Translations under genes and position numbers: made by a program | Shown here: one piece after another, positions 1 through 11,101 of the stretch | How the letters are laid out: every line of letters begins with the position of its first letter | Position numbering within the stretch: the first letter of the stretch is position 1 | The notes under the pieces: model-generated | Databases searched by the model: none | What the model was told of the DNA's origin: nothing | What the model saw: the letters and a program-made list of their open reading frames with translations, nothing else | Assembly: GCA_009103225.1 (NCBI GenBank) | Contig: RHPI01003156.1 | Location: forward strand, 102,537-166,536 | Direction of reading: 5' to 3' | Length of the DNA: 64,000 bases | Source of the DNA: Chlorokybus atmophyticus | Taxonomy: Eukaryota; Streptophyta; Chlorokybophyceae; Chlorokybales; Chlorokybaceae

Positions 1-174
1 ATGCTCAGGCGACGATGTTAGCCTGAGCATGCTTGCCGCCACCAGGCCAGCATGACCGAGCCAGCGGCGTGGCCTGGTGCTCTTGGTGTGGAGCACCAGG
101 CCGCCCGCCAGGCCACGAGCGGCGGCCTAACTGCGGTCAGCTGCGGCTCAATTGCAGCTGCAGCTGACCGCAGT
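1..174. repeat. Three consecutive perfect stem-loops
   Basis: Three uninterrupted inverted repeats follow one another. Arms 1-10 and 21-30 enclose a 10-base loop, arms 71-82 and 91-102 enclose an 8-base loop, and arms 130-144 and 160-174 enclose a 15-base loop. The sequence between them is also rich in partial copies of the motif CCAGGCC. No ORF explains them. They could belong to the end of a foldback or LTR-type element that starts outside the window. Confidence 0.7.
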
Positions 175-375
175 CAGCCACCAGAGCACAGTCAATTTCA
201 AGCATTTCAGCCGCTGCTGGTCAGCTTATAAAGTCGGTCCGGCTACAGCCGGCCATAACGCACAATAAACACTGCCAACCGGACCACACCTGGTTCGACT
301 ATCTACCGGTATAGATGGGCACCAGCCATGGCTGCTACTTTGCATGCTTGTATGAACAGGGACCATTGATGGTCC
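175..375. other. Non-coding stretch with TATA-like and AATAAA-like signals
   Basis: A TTATAAA motif lies near 226-232 and an AATAAA motif near 264-269, about 35 bases apart. Retrotransposon LTRs often show this spacing between promoter and polyadenylation signals. No second copy of the segment exists in the window and no primer-binding site is recognisable, so an LTR call is only a possibility. No gene is seen here. Confidence 0.25.
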
Positions 376-583
376 TTACACATGATCATAACCGGTCCGA
401 CCTCTAACAGTTTTTGACCGGAACCAGCCTTGGTTCGGTTTTTTGGGGGACCGTGGGACAATTACGTACTGTTTGGACCAGCCCTGGTCCCCGCGTGCAA
501 ACCAAGGCAGCCGACCCTGGTCCGGACCCCAAGCCGCCCGGGCGTTTTGGCCCTGGTCCGTACGTGCGGACCAGGGCTGGTCC
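318..583. repeat. Cluster of short palindromes with core CCAGCCNTGG
   Basis: Related palindromes occur at about 318-334, 421-436, 475-490 (GGACCAGCCCTGGTCC) and 568-583 (GGACCAGGGCTGGTCC). In addition 551-576 forms a perfect 10-bp stem (CCCTGGTCCG) around a 6-base loop. The cluster overlaps the 3' end of a minus-strand ORF, where it reads as repeated DQGW/DQPW/DQGR peptides. Those translations look like a by-product of the DNA repeat. Confidence 0.55.
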
Positions 584-1182
584 GTGGAAAATATTCCGTG
601 TGCTACCACCTCAACTTTTTCATTCTCTGCCTTCTCCATGGCTGCAGCTAGAGTGAGACCCGTGACTGAGGCGGGCGGGGCCGCTGCTATAGGGACAGTA
701 ACCGATGGGCTATGCAGTGACGTGGCGGCCATTGTGCTGGCCAACTCGCCATAGCCATCAATCTTGTGCAACTCAGCGACGGACTTCCACACACCATGTG
801 CTTCGTGATCAAGGTATTGAGCGGACACATGAAACGATACCTCATCTGTCCAGTCCTTGCTCTTGAGGGCTTGCTGCCGCATCTTGGAGTGGAACTTGAT
901 GATGAGCTCGTCAAGTGAGGTGGTGCCAGGGCGTCCGGAGAAGCGTAGGGAGTTTGTTGAGCTGGAAGGCTCCATCTCTTCGTCGTCACTGTCCGACGGT
1001 GGTGGAGATGCTCGTTGGCGAGGAGTGGAGTGAGAGGAGGTGAAGCCGGAGACGGGGCGTGAGCCTCTGCTGCTACGGTAATCGCTCCCTTCACTTGCGC
1101 GCTCGTAGGTAAAGTTGGAGGTTGGGCTCCAGCTGTTGAGGTCCCCTTCTTCTATTGGCGAGAAAGGGGTGGGCCTGCTCAT
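376..1182 (-). CDS. Unrecognised ORF, possibly retroelement gag-like
   Basis: This single open frame of 268 residues starts at an ATG (1182-1180). The first 90 residues are Ser/Pro-rich and low in complexity. Residues about 90-140 (LDELIIKFHSKMRQQA onward) form a plausible helical globular region rich in Lys, Gln and Trp. The C-terminal 75 residues are an artefact-like run of DQGW/DQGR repeats encoded by the palindrome cluster. No zinc knuckle, protease or polymerase follows. A gag-like N-terminal fragment of a retroelement is one reading, because a short element bounded by inverted repeats lies just upstream at 1381-1687. The family is not recognised, and the ORF could be a chance open frame in its last third. 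Confidence 0.35.
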   Translation of the reverse strand: MSRPTPFSPIEEGDLNSWSPTSNFTYERASEGSDYRSSRGSRPVSGFTSSHSTPRQRASPPPSDSDDEEMEPSSSTNSLRFSGRPGTTSLDELIIKFHSKMRQQALKSKDWTDEVSFHVSAQYLDHEAHGVWKSVAELHKIDGYGELASTMAATSLHSPSVTVPIAAAPPASVTGLTLAAAMEKAENEKVEVVAHGIFSTDQPWSARTDQGQNARAAWGPDQGRLPWFARGDQGWSKQYVIVPRSPKKPNQGWFRSKTVRGRTGYDHV

Positions 1183-1380
1183 ACAGCTGATGCGATGGTG
1201 AAAGTGGATGAAGGGTAGAGTGTTTGTGCTCTACAATGGGATCTCCAGTGCTGCTATCACTCAACACACTAGCGCTTGTGCGCGCTATGCGATGACGTGA
1301 CAACACTGCACTGCAATGTGTACAACTACAGATTGCGATGCTGATGTACAGCCTGCAACTACACTCACTTGAGCAAAGAG

Positions 1381-1687
1381 GGTGACACTGTAAGTCAACA
1401 AGCCACTACTATAGGTAATGCTGTTTACACAGTTGTTTGCATGAGTGGAAGAGAAATTACACTGTTAAGTGAGGTGAATGAGCAAGCAACACGTGGATGC
1501 TATGCCCTGACTGATGCCAACAAGCACACCGCGACCAAGTACACAAAGCTCACAGCAAGGACAAGCACAGTGCACAAGAACATGCACAGGCTCTCACACG
1601 GTGAGGGGATTCTTGGGAACCGGGACGGTGTGTTTCGTAGTTCAAGTCGCTTCACAAGCTCTTAGCTTTCTCACTTACAGTGTCACC
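1381..1687. mobile_element. Short element bounded by a perfect 15-bp inverted repeat (MITE or solo LTR candidate)
   Basis: GGTGACACTGTAAGT at 1381-1395 is repeated exactly in inverse at 1673-1687. Trimmed by two bases on each side, the unit is 303 bp and begins TG and ends CA, like an LTR. Flanking bases show no target-site duplication. It lies about 200 bp upstream of the minus-strand ORF 376-1182, where a 5' LTR of that ORF would be expected, but the adjacent sequence does not look like the usual initiator-Met primer site. The internal ORF on the plus strand is short and unrecognised. Confidence 0.45.
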
Positions 1688-2144
1688 AGTTGATCCGGTG
1701 AACACTGTGCCTACTTATACAAGTTAACTCATGACTGTCCGGAACATAAGCTAACGGTCATATCGAGGCTATTTCCACAGGAAATCCCCACTCGATATAG
1801 AACCCGACTTATAACTGAACTCACAACTGAACAGCTACGCGCGGTGCCTATGTAGGCTATGATCATGAGCTACTCTAGAGACATGACCTAGCTACTGGTC
1901 AGAGACGCGCGCGGGTTGTCATGCTGGTAAGCCGGGCGAGGGTCTCGCTGTAGGCATGCCCGATAACGACTGGCATGCTTGGGGGATAGGCATGACATAG
2001 TGTATACAGCAGCATCGATTATGTGTCGCATTATGATATTGTGATATACCACCTCAAAGTGATTGCGTAAGCGTCAATCCTACTTCTTTGATGTTTGTTA
2101 GAGCATGCACATACGCGTCCACATACTGACGACCATACACACTA
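1688..2144. other. Intergenic, no gene seen
   Basis: No convincing exon, RNA gene or repeat was found in this stretch. Codon structure is absent on both strands. Confidence 0.5.
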
Positions 2145-2360
2145 CTAATCTTTATACACAAAGCCACATTCTAAGCTGTTTGCCTCGGCCTTTTGGCGGC
2201 TGCCGCATTTTGCGCTGAAGCAAGCTGACATCTGCATGCCTGCCTTCTTCCTTAACCAGCTTGCCACTGTCCAGCGCCTCCTCCGCTTCGTCCACCGCCC
2301 TGCGCCTTCAAGTAGGGTTTGTTGTAGGGTGCGTTGCGTCACGCTTGTGACGACGGCCAC
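2145..2360 (-). repeat. Diverged copy of a dispersed coiled-coil-type repeat
   Basis: Read on the minus strand this segment gives a Lys/Arg-rich stretch followed by a RKKAGMQMSACFSAKC-like peptide. A closely similar arrangement (RRRAGMELSACFIAT) occurs on the plus strand at 20760-20850, and a weaker one at 30100-30180. The three loci share G/C-rich acidic codons upstream and a conserved ACT-GC-AGC-CACTACGAC block downstream in the two plus-strand copies. The function of the repeat is unknown. Confidence 0.4.
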
Positions 2361-3157
2361 CTAGGCCTCAAGCTTGTCGTTACCATAACGACGGAAACCG
2401 TACGCGTCGTATGGTATTATACGACAAGTTGTAACAGCCCGTAACGCCCCATTGATTGATTATTGAATGTTTAACTACTCATCGTAGCGGCAAACTTTGA
2501 CGATGGCGTCAGTGGCGTCATTACAGACTTGTACTGTAATGTAATTCACAGTACCACGTTTCTACCGCCAATTGTAAGTTGAGCAGCTCGGCACCCGTTT
2601 CTCCCGCGCTGACTCGGACTCAGTACTGCACTCCGCTGCTAGGCAGCGGGCAACGGCGGCAGCGGCGGCGGTGGCGGTGGCGGCGGAAGAGGAGGCGGCG
2701 GCAAAGCAGGAAGACGAGCAGCGGGACGACGAGTCAGAGGGAAGGGGGGATATCTGCGTGGCTTGTGCGTTTAGCTGGTGTCCGCCGGCAAGAGGAGGGT
2801 TTCTTGAAGGCGGGAAGAAGCAACGAAGCGGCGCAGGCTAAAGGCTAGGCTGCCTGTGGCTGTGTGGGGGAGCCTCGGGCCCGGGGAGGGTGTGGTGTGG
2901 GTGTGTACGTGAGTGCAGGGCGTGGGTGAACAGTAAGTCCGTGTTAGGTGTGGGGAGATGAGGTAAGCTACGGCCCGCACAGCTGGATGCACGGTGGTGG
3001 TTGCTGCCTGTCGCAGACTTAGGCCGACTGCTACTGGTTGGTTGGCCCGGATAGGCCTGGCCGGGGAAAGGTGCGCTTGGATGGGTGTTGTGCCAAACAG
3101 GCGGGTGAGGAGAAGGCGGTAGGCCATTGAGCACGTGGGACCTCCTCTTTGGCGCCA
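2361..3157. other. Upstream region of the phosphodiesterase gene
   Basis: The stretch contains a short run of GGC/GCG/GAG triplets near 2645-2720 and G/T-rich DNA near 2860-3000. A small Arg-rich ORF over the triplets is probably spurious. The 5' UTR and promoter of the downstream gene should lie here, but no clear TATA box was identified. Confidence 0.4.
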
Positions 3158-6100
3158 ATGGTGGCGGACATGCGTGCAATGGGCCTGCTAGGCGCGTTTG
3201 GCGCCGGCGTCATAGCTGGCATTGTCGCCTGCCGCTTCTCCGTTGCCGCCTCCTTCTCCCCTGAAGAGAAACCGCAGCCGCCCCGCTTCAGGAGGAAGTC
3301 TGGTCTTGGCGCCGGTGCAGGCGGCTGCAACGGTGGAGGAGCCGGGGCTAATGTGCTCGCTGGTTGCGCACCCGTCGCACCCGTCGAGCTTGTTGAAGCG
3401 GGGGGCCGCATCTCTTCGCCTTTAGGGGTACGTGCTGCTGTTTGCTCGTGCCTTGCAAGCATCCAATTCCGCAACACATTGCAAGTCAGTCGCACAGTGC
3501 ACACAGACATGTTCTTGCATGGCATTGCACTTCTTGTTTCTCCCACTTCTTTGTTTACATTGGAGCAAGCAGTTGTGGTAAATGCACTGCATTGCGCTTC
3601 TGGCTTCTCCCACTACTTTATTCACGTTGCAGCAAGCAGTTGTGGTAATGGCAGTCGTAGGCAGAACTGGTATGTCACCACGATCAGCTTACACTCGCAG
3701 TCCATGTATAGTGCAATGTCATGACGATGTTGCCACTACTACCAACATCAACAATGTTGCGTGGCGAGTCACTGCTCTACTGGGGTTCACACCGCTCCGT
3801 GCATGCAAACTGAAGCAAACTCTTGTACTCTTGTTGTATGTTAACATGCAGAGAGCACATTCGTGTCAGTACGTCAATGCTTGTCGCTCAGGGTGTGCAG
3901 TTAAAGCGATTGTCACCTGTGACAGTGGTTTTCTTTAACAACATTCTATGAGATGGTTGACAGCACCTCTGATTCACGGGTGTGACACCTTTTCAGAGTT
4001 GTGACACAGAAGCGGACACCTACACCAGCCTATTGGAGATCCATCGGGACATCTCTGGTCAGCATAACGTGCAGGACGCCATCGCGTGCGCCATCTCTGC
4101 GACATACAGGCTTCTCAACTCCGATCGAGTTTCCTTCTTCCTCAGTACGCACGCAATTGTAAATGATGTATACATACAACCAGCAACCGGGCGACAACAT
4201 GTGCACTATCGCTTTGTCACCTGACAAGTGATTCAATGAACTGGCCCTCAGCGCTTCGTGGAGGGTTGGGCAAGCGCTCAAACTGTTTTTGCTGATTTGG
4301 TTGAGTGTGTATGCATGCGGTGTTGGCTGATTTGCATTGATCTTGCAGTTGATGAGGTGAAGAACGAGTTGTATGTGGCTGTTTCTGAAGATGCTGTGGG
4401 AAGGCGGATCCCAATCGGGAGTGGCATTGCTGGCGCAGTTGCCAAGACCGGCAAGCCTGTGAATGTCATGGATGTGTACTGTGATCAGCGCTTCAGCATG
4501 GTGAGGGTTGCAGAAGTAGTCGTTGGCCGCCCGAGTGTGTGCCACAATATTTCACCGCTAACACGCCCGCTTGCAGGCATTTGATGCAGTCACTGGCTAC
4601 CGCACGCGCTCGCTGCTGGGCGTCCCTGTACACGCACCCTCGGGGCAGGTGACCAATCAATGTTGTCATATGTTCAAGTTGTGTACAGTTACCTTGCAAC
4701 TTGACATGCTGATATCTGCCTTGCAGGTGGTGGGTGTATTGGAGGCTGTCAACAAAATAGAAGACCCCAACCTCCCTTTTGTGAAGTTCACATCCCATGA
4801 CGAGTTCATACTGTCCTCTATCGCTGACATTGCTGGTGGAGTTCTTGTGAAGTTGCAGATGTATGAAGCTGAACTGTTGGAGCGAAGAAAGGTTAGGGCT
4901 TGTTTCGCTGTTGTCAGCGTACTTATGGGGATGAGTTGTCAGTTGGTGGTGTTGTTACCGATTTTGCACGTGTTGCAGACTGATGCCATGCTGGACATGA
5001 TGAAAGCAGTGTCTAGCGTCGCACTGGAGTTCCCGGCTTTGGTTGAGAAGATTGTTGCAGTGCTTGTCAGGCTGCTTCAGGCAGATGGGGTGCGTGCCTT
5101 TTGTGTGCGTGCATTGATGGCAATGCCGCCTAGAGTGGCATTGCCGCGTGTTATGCTTGCCTTGCCAATTGGGATTATGCAGATCTCGTTGTTTTTGGTC
5201 GATCCCATCAAGCAAGAGCTCTGGACAGTGTGGCAAGCCCGCAATATGTACGGACGCTGCCAGATAGGAAGGGGCCTGGTTGGTTATTGCGCGCAAACCA
5301 AGGACATCATCAATTGGTATGTTGCATCTGTGAGTTTTCAGCTGTACAACCCAAGAACAACAAGAGTCATGGCAAGATGCAGCATGCTGTCATTGAATGG
5401 CCAGTATTGCGTTGATTGTGTGTCAAAAACAAGCCAACACTGTCGTTTGACGACATTATACGTCTCTGTGGTGCGGTTATGCAGCCCTGACACACGGAAT
5501 GATCCGCGCTTTGATCCTGTAGTAGACGCGTTGGTACTGGGCTCCGACGCTGATGCCGCCAGCAGGTGTGTGTATGCATGGACAGATTGTCGCTGTGGTT
5601 ACAAGTTTCTTCTCCTGGACGTGTGGCGACATTGTGGTTTCATTACTTGAGACTGATTATTGTGCACATTGCCTGCACACCTTTGCCAACATGATCAATT
5701 GTGGCAGGGCTCGCACCATACTTTGTCTTCCTGTGTTTGACCAGTTGGGACATCTGGTGGCTGTCATTGAGGCAGTCAATAAACGGGCTGGTAGAGTGTC
5801 GCCATTGAGGTACTTGCACCGTCATCCAGTACATGACCTGGCAAAATATGTTGCTAGGCCTGTTGTTGAGATGGCCATTGTCTATGGCAGTTCCTCGGGG
5901 TACCACGGTGTCTCACCACGCACAAGCCACAGCGATGCCGCCAACTCTCCGCGCAGAACACGCAGCTTCAAGGTCAGTGCCTCGTGCAGTGTGCCAGCAA
6001 TGCAATCTAGTGGGCGGCGCCGGTGGAGGGTGGAGGAGGACCTCTATCTGTGCAACTGCAACAGGGCCTGTGTGTGATTACCGACATCAGATCGTTCTTC

Positions 6101-8614
6101 CTCTCCCTCTCACTGCAGGTTGAGATGGCCAACGGAACCTCTACCCGTGATGTTGTGGCTTCATTGGCGCCATCCGTGGTGAAACCTTTCATCGACCAGG
6201 TGCAACTTTTGGCGTTGACACCTGTTAGTGTCAGACTGCCAACACGTTGCGCAGTTGTCAATGTATGTTGGTATCTGTCAACACGCTCACGCGCTCTACT
6301 GTCTGATGTCAGGACATTGAGGTGCTGCAGGCAGTCTGCGGGGAACTCAGCGCAGCGCTGTCCAAGAAGACGCTGGAAGCTGTTTACACGAAGGTATTGT
6401 TTTCAGCTCATTGCAAACAAGTTGATTGGTGCAGTTGGTGTCCGCGTGTCACAGCCAGTTGCTTAGTTGTTTATGATTGCCGTCTGACTGAGCGGTGTTG
6501 CTGCAGCTACTGCGCGATGATGCATCGGTGGACTCATCATTCGTGTCACTGTACTCCGAGCCTGTAGATAGGAGTAATGAGCTTGACTACATGAGTCCGG
6601 CAAACGCCAATCGCTGCATTTTTGTAAGCCGCTGAGGAAATGACATGTGCTTGAAAGAAGCTTGTACGCAAACTGAACGGTATGTTTTCAGGACTTGACA
6701 CAAACCTTCACATTCGATGTACTAGAGGCTAGCGACGAGGAGCTGCTGCAGTACATCGAGCAGATGTTCTTGTACTTTGACTTGTTCTCGAAGTTCAAGG
6801 TAAGCCCTTTGCTTGGCATGCGAACATAAATTAAAGTCTGAGCCAAACTACCAGCTGCTTTGTGATTTCCATGCCAAGGTATAGGATTCTTTAGCTGTTT
6901 CTTTCATGTGCGCGGCTTTCAGATCTTGCATATGACAATTATAACTGCATTGCAAGCGTCAATGCAAGCTGGTACAGAGTTTGATCTTCAAGGTTGCGCA
7001 CGATTACATACAAAGACGCACATTATTGATCAGATGTCGATAGGAAGATGTAGTTATAGTGTCAACGAAAGTGTCTAGCATTATTGTAGTTTGCGTGTGC
7101 TGAGGCGTTCCTGGATAATGGTTGTCATGGTCCCTGTTACTGCTTCCAGGTTCCCCTACCTGTATTCCGCGCATTCTTAGCTTCCGCCGCGAACAAGTAC
7201 CGCAAGGTGGCTTACCATAATTTTCGGCATGGCGCTGCTGTATGCCAGGTACAGTTACCTGTACTCCGGGCCCCGTATATGCCATGTGCATGTGCATGTA
7301 TTGGTGCAGTGTTGGAGTACAGCATACGCAATTTCTTGAGTAGCGATGTGGCTGTGCAGATGGCATTCTACATGTTGGCATCAACGACGCTTTCCTCTCG
7401 ACTCACGCCGCTAGACATCTTTGCGTGCCTCGTGGCCGCCCTCTGTCACGACGTGGATCATCCCGGCTGCACGAACGCCTTTGAGGTTAATCGAGGCTCT
7501 GAACTGGCGCGCCTCTATAACGATGTGTCAGTTCTAGAGAACCATCACGCCTGCACGCTGTTCACGCTGCTCGATGACCCCCAGTGCAACATTTTTGCGT
7601 CTCTGGACCAGAAACAACGTGTGCAGATGCGCAAGGTACGTGACCATGTTATTGCATGCGTGTTGGATGATGTGCATTTGTCTGTGCATTTGTATGTGTG
7701 CATGTGTGTGTGTGCCATGGTGGTGAAGATTACGCGCTGTCTGCTGCCTTAGTAATACCCGTATGCAGACCATTATCTCTGCAATCCTGGCAACAGACAT
7801 GGTGCATCATCAATCATCCTGTGATGTGCTCAAGGTGCGTTTGTGCTTCAGCGCTGGATGTCTGCAGCTTCAGCATTTCCCACCGCATTGCATACTAGTC
7901 TCATATCTGGTTTGGTATTTACATCTGACATGTAATGCAGGAAGCGCTGCTGAATCATGAAGACCCTCTTTCCGCACCCCCTCTTGATAGCAACCAGTTT
8001 GTTATCAATACGGTTCTCCATGCCGCCGACCTCGGGTCCTCCGTGCTTCCCAGAGCCCTCGCTGTGAAGTGGGCCAACCTTATCCTTGAAGAGTTCAGGT
8101 CAGCATGCAGCACTTTCTCAGTCTACTCTGAGTGATGAACAAACTTTAACAACAATTATGCATGTTAGTACTTGTGCATGAAAAAGCATGAGCATCACAA
8201 GTTTCTGTACCATCCTGCAGGTTGCAAGCAGAGGCAGAACGGCAGTTAGGGCTGCCTATCGCGGCCTTCATGAACCATATGAACTGCGAGCTAAACTGCG
8301 CGAGGGTTCAGGTACGATTGAATGTGGTGCCTGTCTCTCTTTCGACACGCTTGCATGTGTTGAGCCCGTGCTGTCCACAAACAGCCCAGCCCCCTTGATG
8401 CTTTTGTGCATGCACTTATGTTGTTCCTCTGCAGGTCAACTTTGTCAACTATGTTGTGAGCCCGCTTTGGGGAGCGCTGGCGTCCATATTCCCCGATCTC
8501 GCTCCGTGCATGGCCCATCTGGAAGACAACCGGCAGCACTACATACAGGAGCTTGAGCGTTTGACTGTGACGCACCGCTGCAACAGCCACTGTAATTTTG
8601 AGGTTGCCCGATAG
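3158..8614 (+). CDS. Membrane-anchored dual-GAF 3',5'-cyclic-nucleotide phosphodiesterase
   Basis: Class I phosphodiesterase hydrolysing cAMP and/or cGMP; 19 exons give 884 residues: 3158-3427, 3997-4144, 4349-4500, 4577-4648, 4727-4891, 4979-5089, 5183-5316, 5485-5565, 5708-5972, 6119-6199, 6313-6393, 6507-6623, 6692-6799, 7150-7248, 7360-7635, 7769-7834, 7941-8098, 8221-8311, 8435-8614. All junctions keep phase. Residues about 8-26 form a hydrophobic anchor. GAF domain 1 spans about 100-265 and GAF 2 about 272-450. The catalytic domain starts near 560 and carries YHNFRH (general-acid His618, metal ligand His622), HDVDHPG (His658, Asp659), HAADLG (Asp772) and the invariant nucleotide-binding Gln825. 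The order anchor-GAF-GAF-catalysis matches the PDE2/5/6/10/11 type, with GAF domains expected to bind cyclic nucleotides. Substrate preference cannot be read. The first in-frame ATG was chosen as start. Confidence 0.93.
3522..3657 (+). repeat. Imperfect tandem duplication inside phosphodiesterase intron 1
   Basis: Two copies of a 68-bp unit start at 3522 and 3590. Both run from GCATTGC through TTCTCCCACT to GCAAGCAGTTGTGGTAA with scattered substitutions. The repeat is intronic and has no coding role. Confidence 0.7.
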
Positions 8615-9299
8615 CAAGCAAGCGTGTGCACACGCACTGTTCTCCCCGTCCACTCCCCTGGAATCCCACGTTGTTTGTAGGGATCAACCTAGGTTGACCC
8701 TCACCCAATTTGCTTTCTGTCCTGGTGCTTCCCCCGGTTTGTAAATTTTTATTTTTGTGTTGGATGTGTGGCAAGTTGATTGCAGCCACTGGCACTGCGC
8801 AGTCCAGCACTAATTTCAATCGTTCATTGGTGTGTAATCCTGTGGCGTTCGCTTCAAGTGTGCATAGTTAGCTATCACCTCTTAGCTCCTGTGCAGCATG
8901 CACTGCATGTTGGAAAGGATGTTGCATGCATGCCATCTTTCATTGGTTATTTGCATCACTGTTATTGCTGGTGAAAACATGCATAACTTGTACACGGGCA
9001 GCAGTTGGAAGCAAATGCGCACAACCTGGCGTCAATGTACTCGCTGCGACCAAAGTTGCCATCCTTAACAATAACTTTTGGCATAGGCCCAATGTGCACG
9101 GTGCCCCTCCACCATGCATTTACCTTAAGGATTGCGCAGTTTGCTAACATATCTGCCCTGCATATTGCCATGCAGCGCACGTGTCGTTGCTAAGAATGGC
9201 TCAGTTGCCATTTCTTGGGTACAGAGCACCATTCTGCTTATAGCTTTCAACAAGACCCTGAGCTCAACATGAGCATAATGTACTTGTGTGTCATTGCAC
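8615..9299. other. Convergent 3' flanks of two genes
   Basis: The phosphodiesterase ends at 8614 and the neuferricin-like gene on the other strand ends at 9300, so this 685-bp interval should hold both 3' UTRs. No further exon or RNA gene is seen. Confidence 0.6.
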
Positions 9300-9523
9300 T
9301 TAGGCAGCAGTGCTGACACTCTGCGGCGGGACCGTGCGGCAGCGGGAGGCGTCGTGCGCGCAGCCGTCGTACAACTGAAATTGCATCAAGTTCTGTGGGG
9401 ATCTTGCCTGCGCGTCCGTCAGTGCCACACACGCGCACCGCGTCCCCTCCTGTCCAGTTTTGCTCACCCGTCGCGGCACGCCCTCGTCGCACCACACCTG
9501 GCGGGGAGGGAGGAGATGCAAGC

Positions 9524-9555
<32 letters not shown>

Positions 9556-11101
9556 GCTGCTGTGTGGTTACAGTTATATGTTACATGGTTACAGTCATAG
9601 CATGTGTGCACATAAGTGCATGCAGCTGTGCGCTGTGTGCGCTGTGCATGCGCGCACATGTGTGTATGTGTGTCCATGCATGCGTGCATATGCGTGAACA
9701 GAAATACGTGCGTGCATATATGCGAATCAGCAATTGCGTGCCCTTGTGCGTGACAATTTCGTGCTTACTTCGCCTCCTTCTGCTTGGCTCCATCGCGTGT
9801 TGCAGTTGGGATACTGCGCCGCCTCTCTCTTCTGCGCAGCCATGGCCACGTCCGCAATCCTTGCCTGAGACAAGAACAGGAATCCTTTCAACGACCTCAT
9901 CCATTGGCTTATATTCATCATATATTGTGTTCTCACCTTTTCCTCCACACTGTGAAGTGCTGCCGTGGGTTCCCCGTGCGCATCATAATAGCGGCCCTGC
10001 AGCTTGCCCAAAGGCCTGCACGAGAATTGTTTGACTATGCTTGAAACTCTTGCAGTTACAGTAACACTTATCAAGTACTCACACGTATGTGGTCTCAAAG
10101 AACGCCCGCCACTCCACCAGCCTTTTCATCTGCCCGCAAGGACGCATCATACCAACAACTTGCACACGAGACACATGCAAAGTGACATGCCTGCTGCGGC
10201 GTGAAGTCCGACACGTTATCGGTCAACCCACCCTCTGCGCACAAAGGCCCACACCACATGCTTGGGTGACACAACAACATTGATAACAACATCATCTTCA
10301 ACAGACTGACCTGTGAAGTCTCCTGTCATAAAAGCCCGCGATGCATCCCTGCACAGCGCACACACGCAGTTAATGTGGTGTTGTGTGTGTGAGAACGTGT
10401 CACACAAGTCAATGTACCTGCCGGTGAAGTGGCGATAGCCCCCTTTCTTGCCGTAAAACTTATCGCCCGCCGTGACATCAAACACGCTCCTGCGCAAAGT
10501 CCAACCAATCGATACTCGCACATCCCGTGTGCATAAACTGCCTACACTGCCAGATTGCCTTGTAGAGTACGTGCACATGTGAGTAAAGAGGGGAGCAAGA
10601 TGCCAGTATCGTGGCCAACCATGTGTGTGTATGCATGCATGTGTGTGTGTGCACGCGCACGCACGCAAGTTGCAATATCAAAAAGTCCTGTATGTACACA
10701 ATGTAAGTCCTTACCCCAGGATGCTCAAATACAGTTCCCTCCCCGAGCTGGAGTCATGCGAGCGCAATTCCTCAGCCGTCATCACCACAACCTGCTGTAA
10801 GCAAGCAACAGCAAGCCACGCACACAAGTACACAGGGACAGATTTCGCAGTCGCAGAGACATGATTACAAAAGGCAATGTTTAGTCTCATCTTTGCACAT
10901 GCATACCTCTTGCCCCTGCTGCCCCTGCTGGTGCTGGTGCTGCTGCGTTTGGTGTATCCATGTCGCCGCCCCCCACGCCAGCAGGGGCACCACCACCGCC
11001 GCCACCAGCGGCAGCAGCCTGCCGCTGGCGGCGCTGCGCCGAGGCGCCACCGCCTTGACGACCCCAACGCCCTCGCCCTTGTCGCTGTCGTCGTCGGCCA
11101 T
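9300..11101 (-). CDS. Neuferricin-like cytochrome-b5-fold haem-binding membrane protein (MAPR family)
   Basis: Nine minus-strand exons give 282 residues: 10907-11101, 10715-10794, 10418-10489, 10311-10348, 10191-10234, 10083-10129, 9937-10015, 9769-9864, 9300-9497. Residues about 25-46 form one membrane segment after a short acidic N-terminus. The cytochrome-b5-like domain spans about 69-150 (TAEELRSHD, SVFDVTAGDKFYG, GYRHFTGRDASRAF), and the neuferricin C-terminal region has YPNCNTRWS and VWCDEGVPRR with several cysteines. The length matches CYB5D2/neuferricin (about 260). The family binds haem and works in membrane haem and steroid-related processes; the exact role here is inferred. Intron 5 uses a GC donor (61 nt). 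Exon 2 has tandem acceptors three bases apart (CAG CAG), so Gln66 may be optional. Intron 8 contains an ATGATG/GTGGTG microsatellite. Confidence 0.9.

Noticed and set aside
175-375. LTR of a retroelement belonging to the ORF at 376-1182
   Set aside because: TATA-like and AATAAA-like motifs exist, but there is no second copy, no primer-binding site and no similarity to the 1381-1687 unit.
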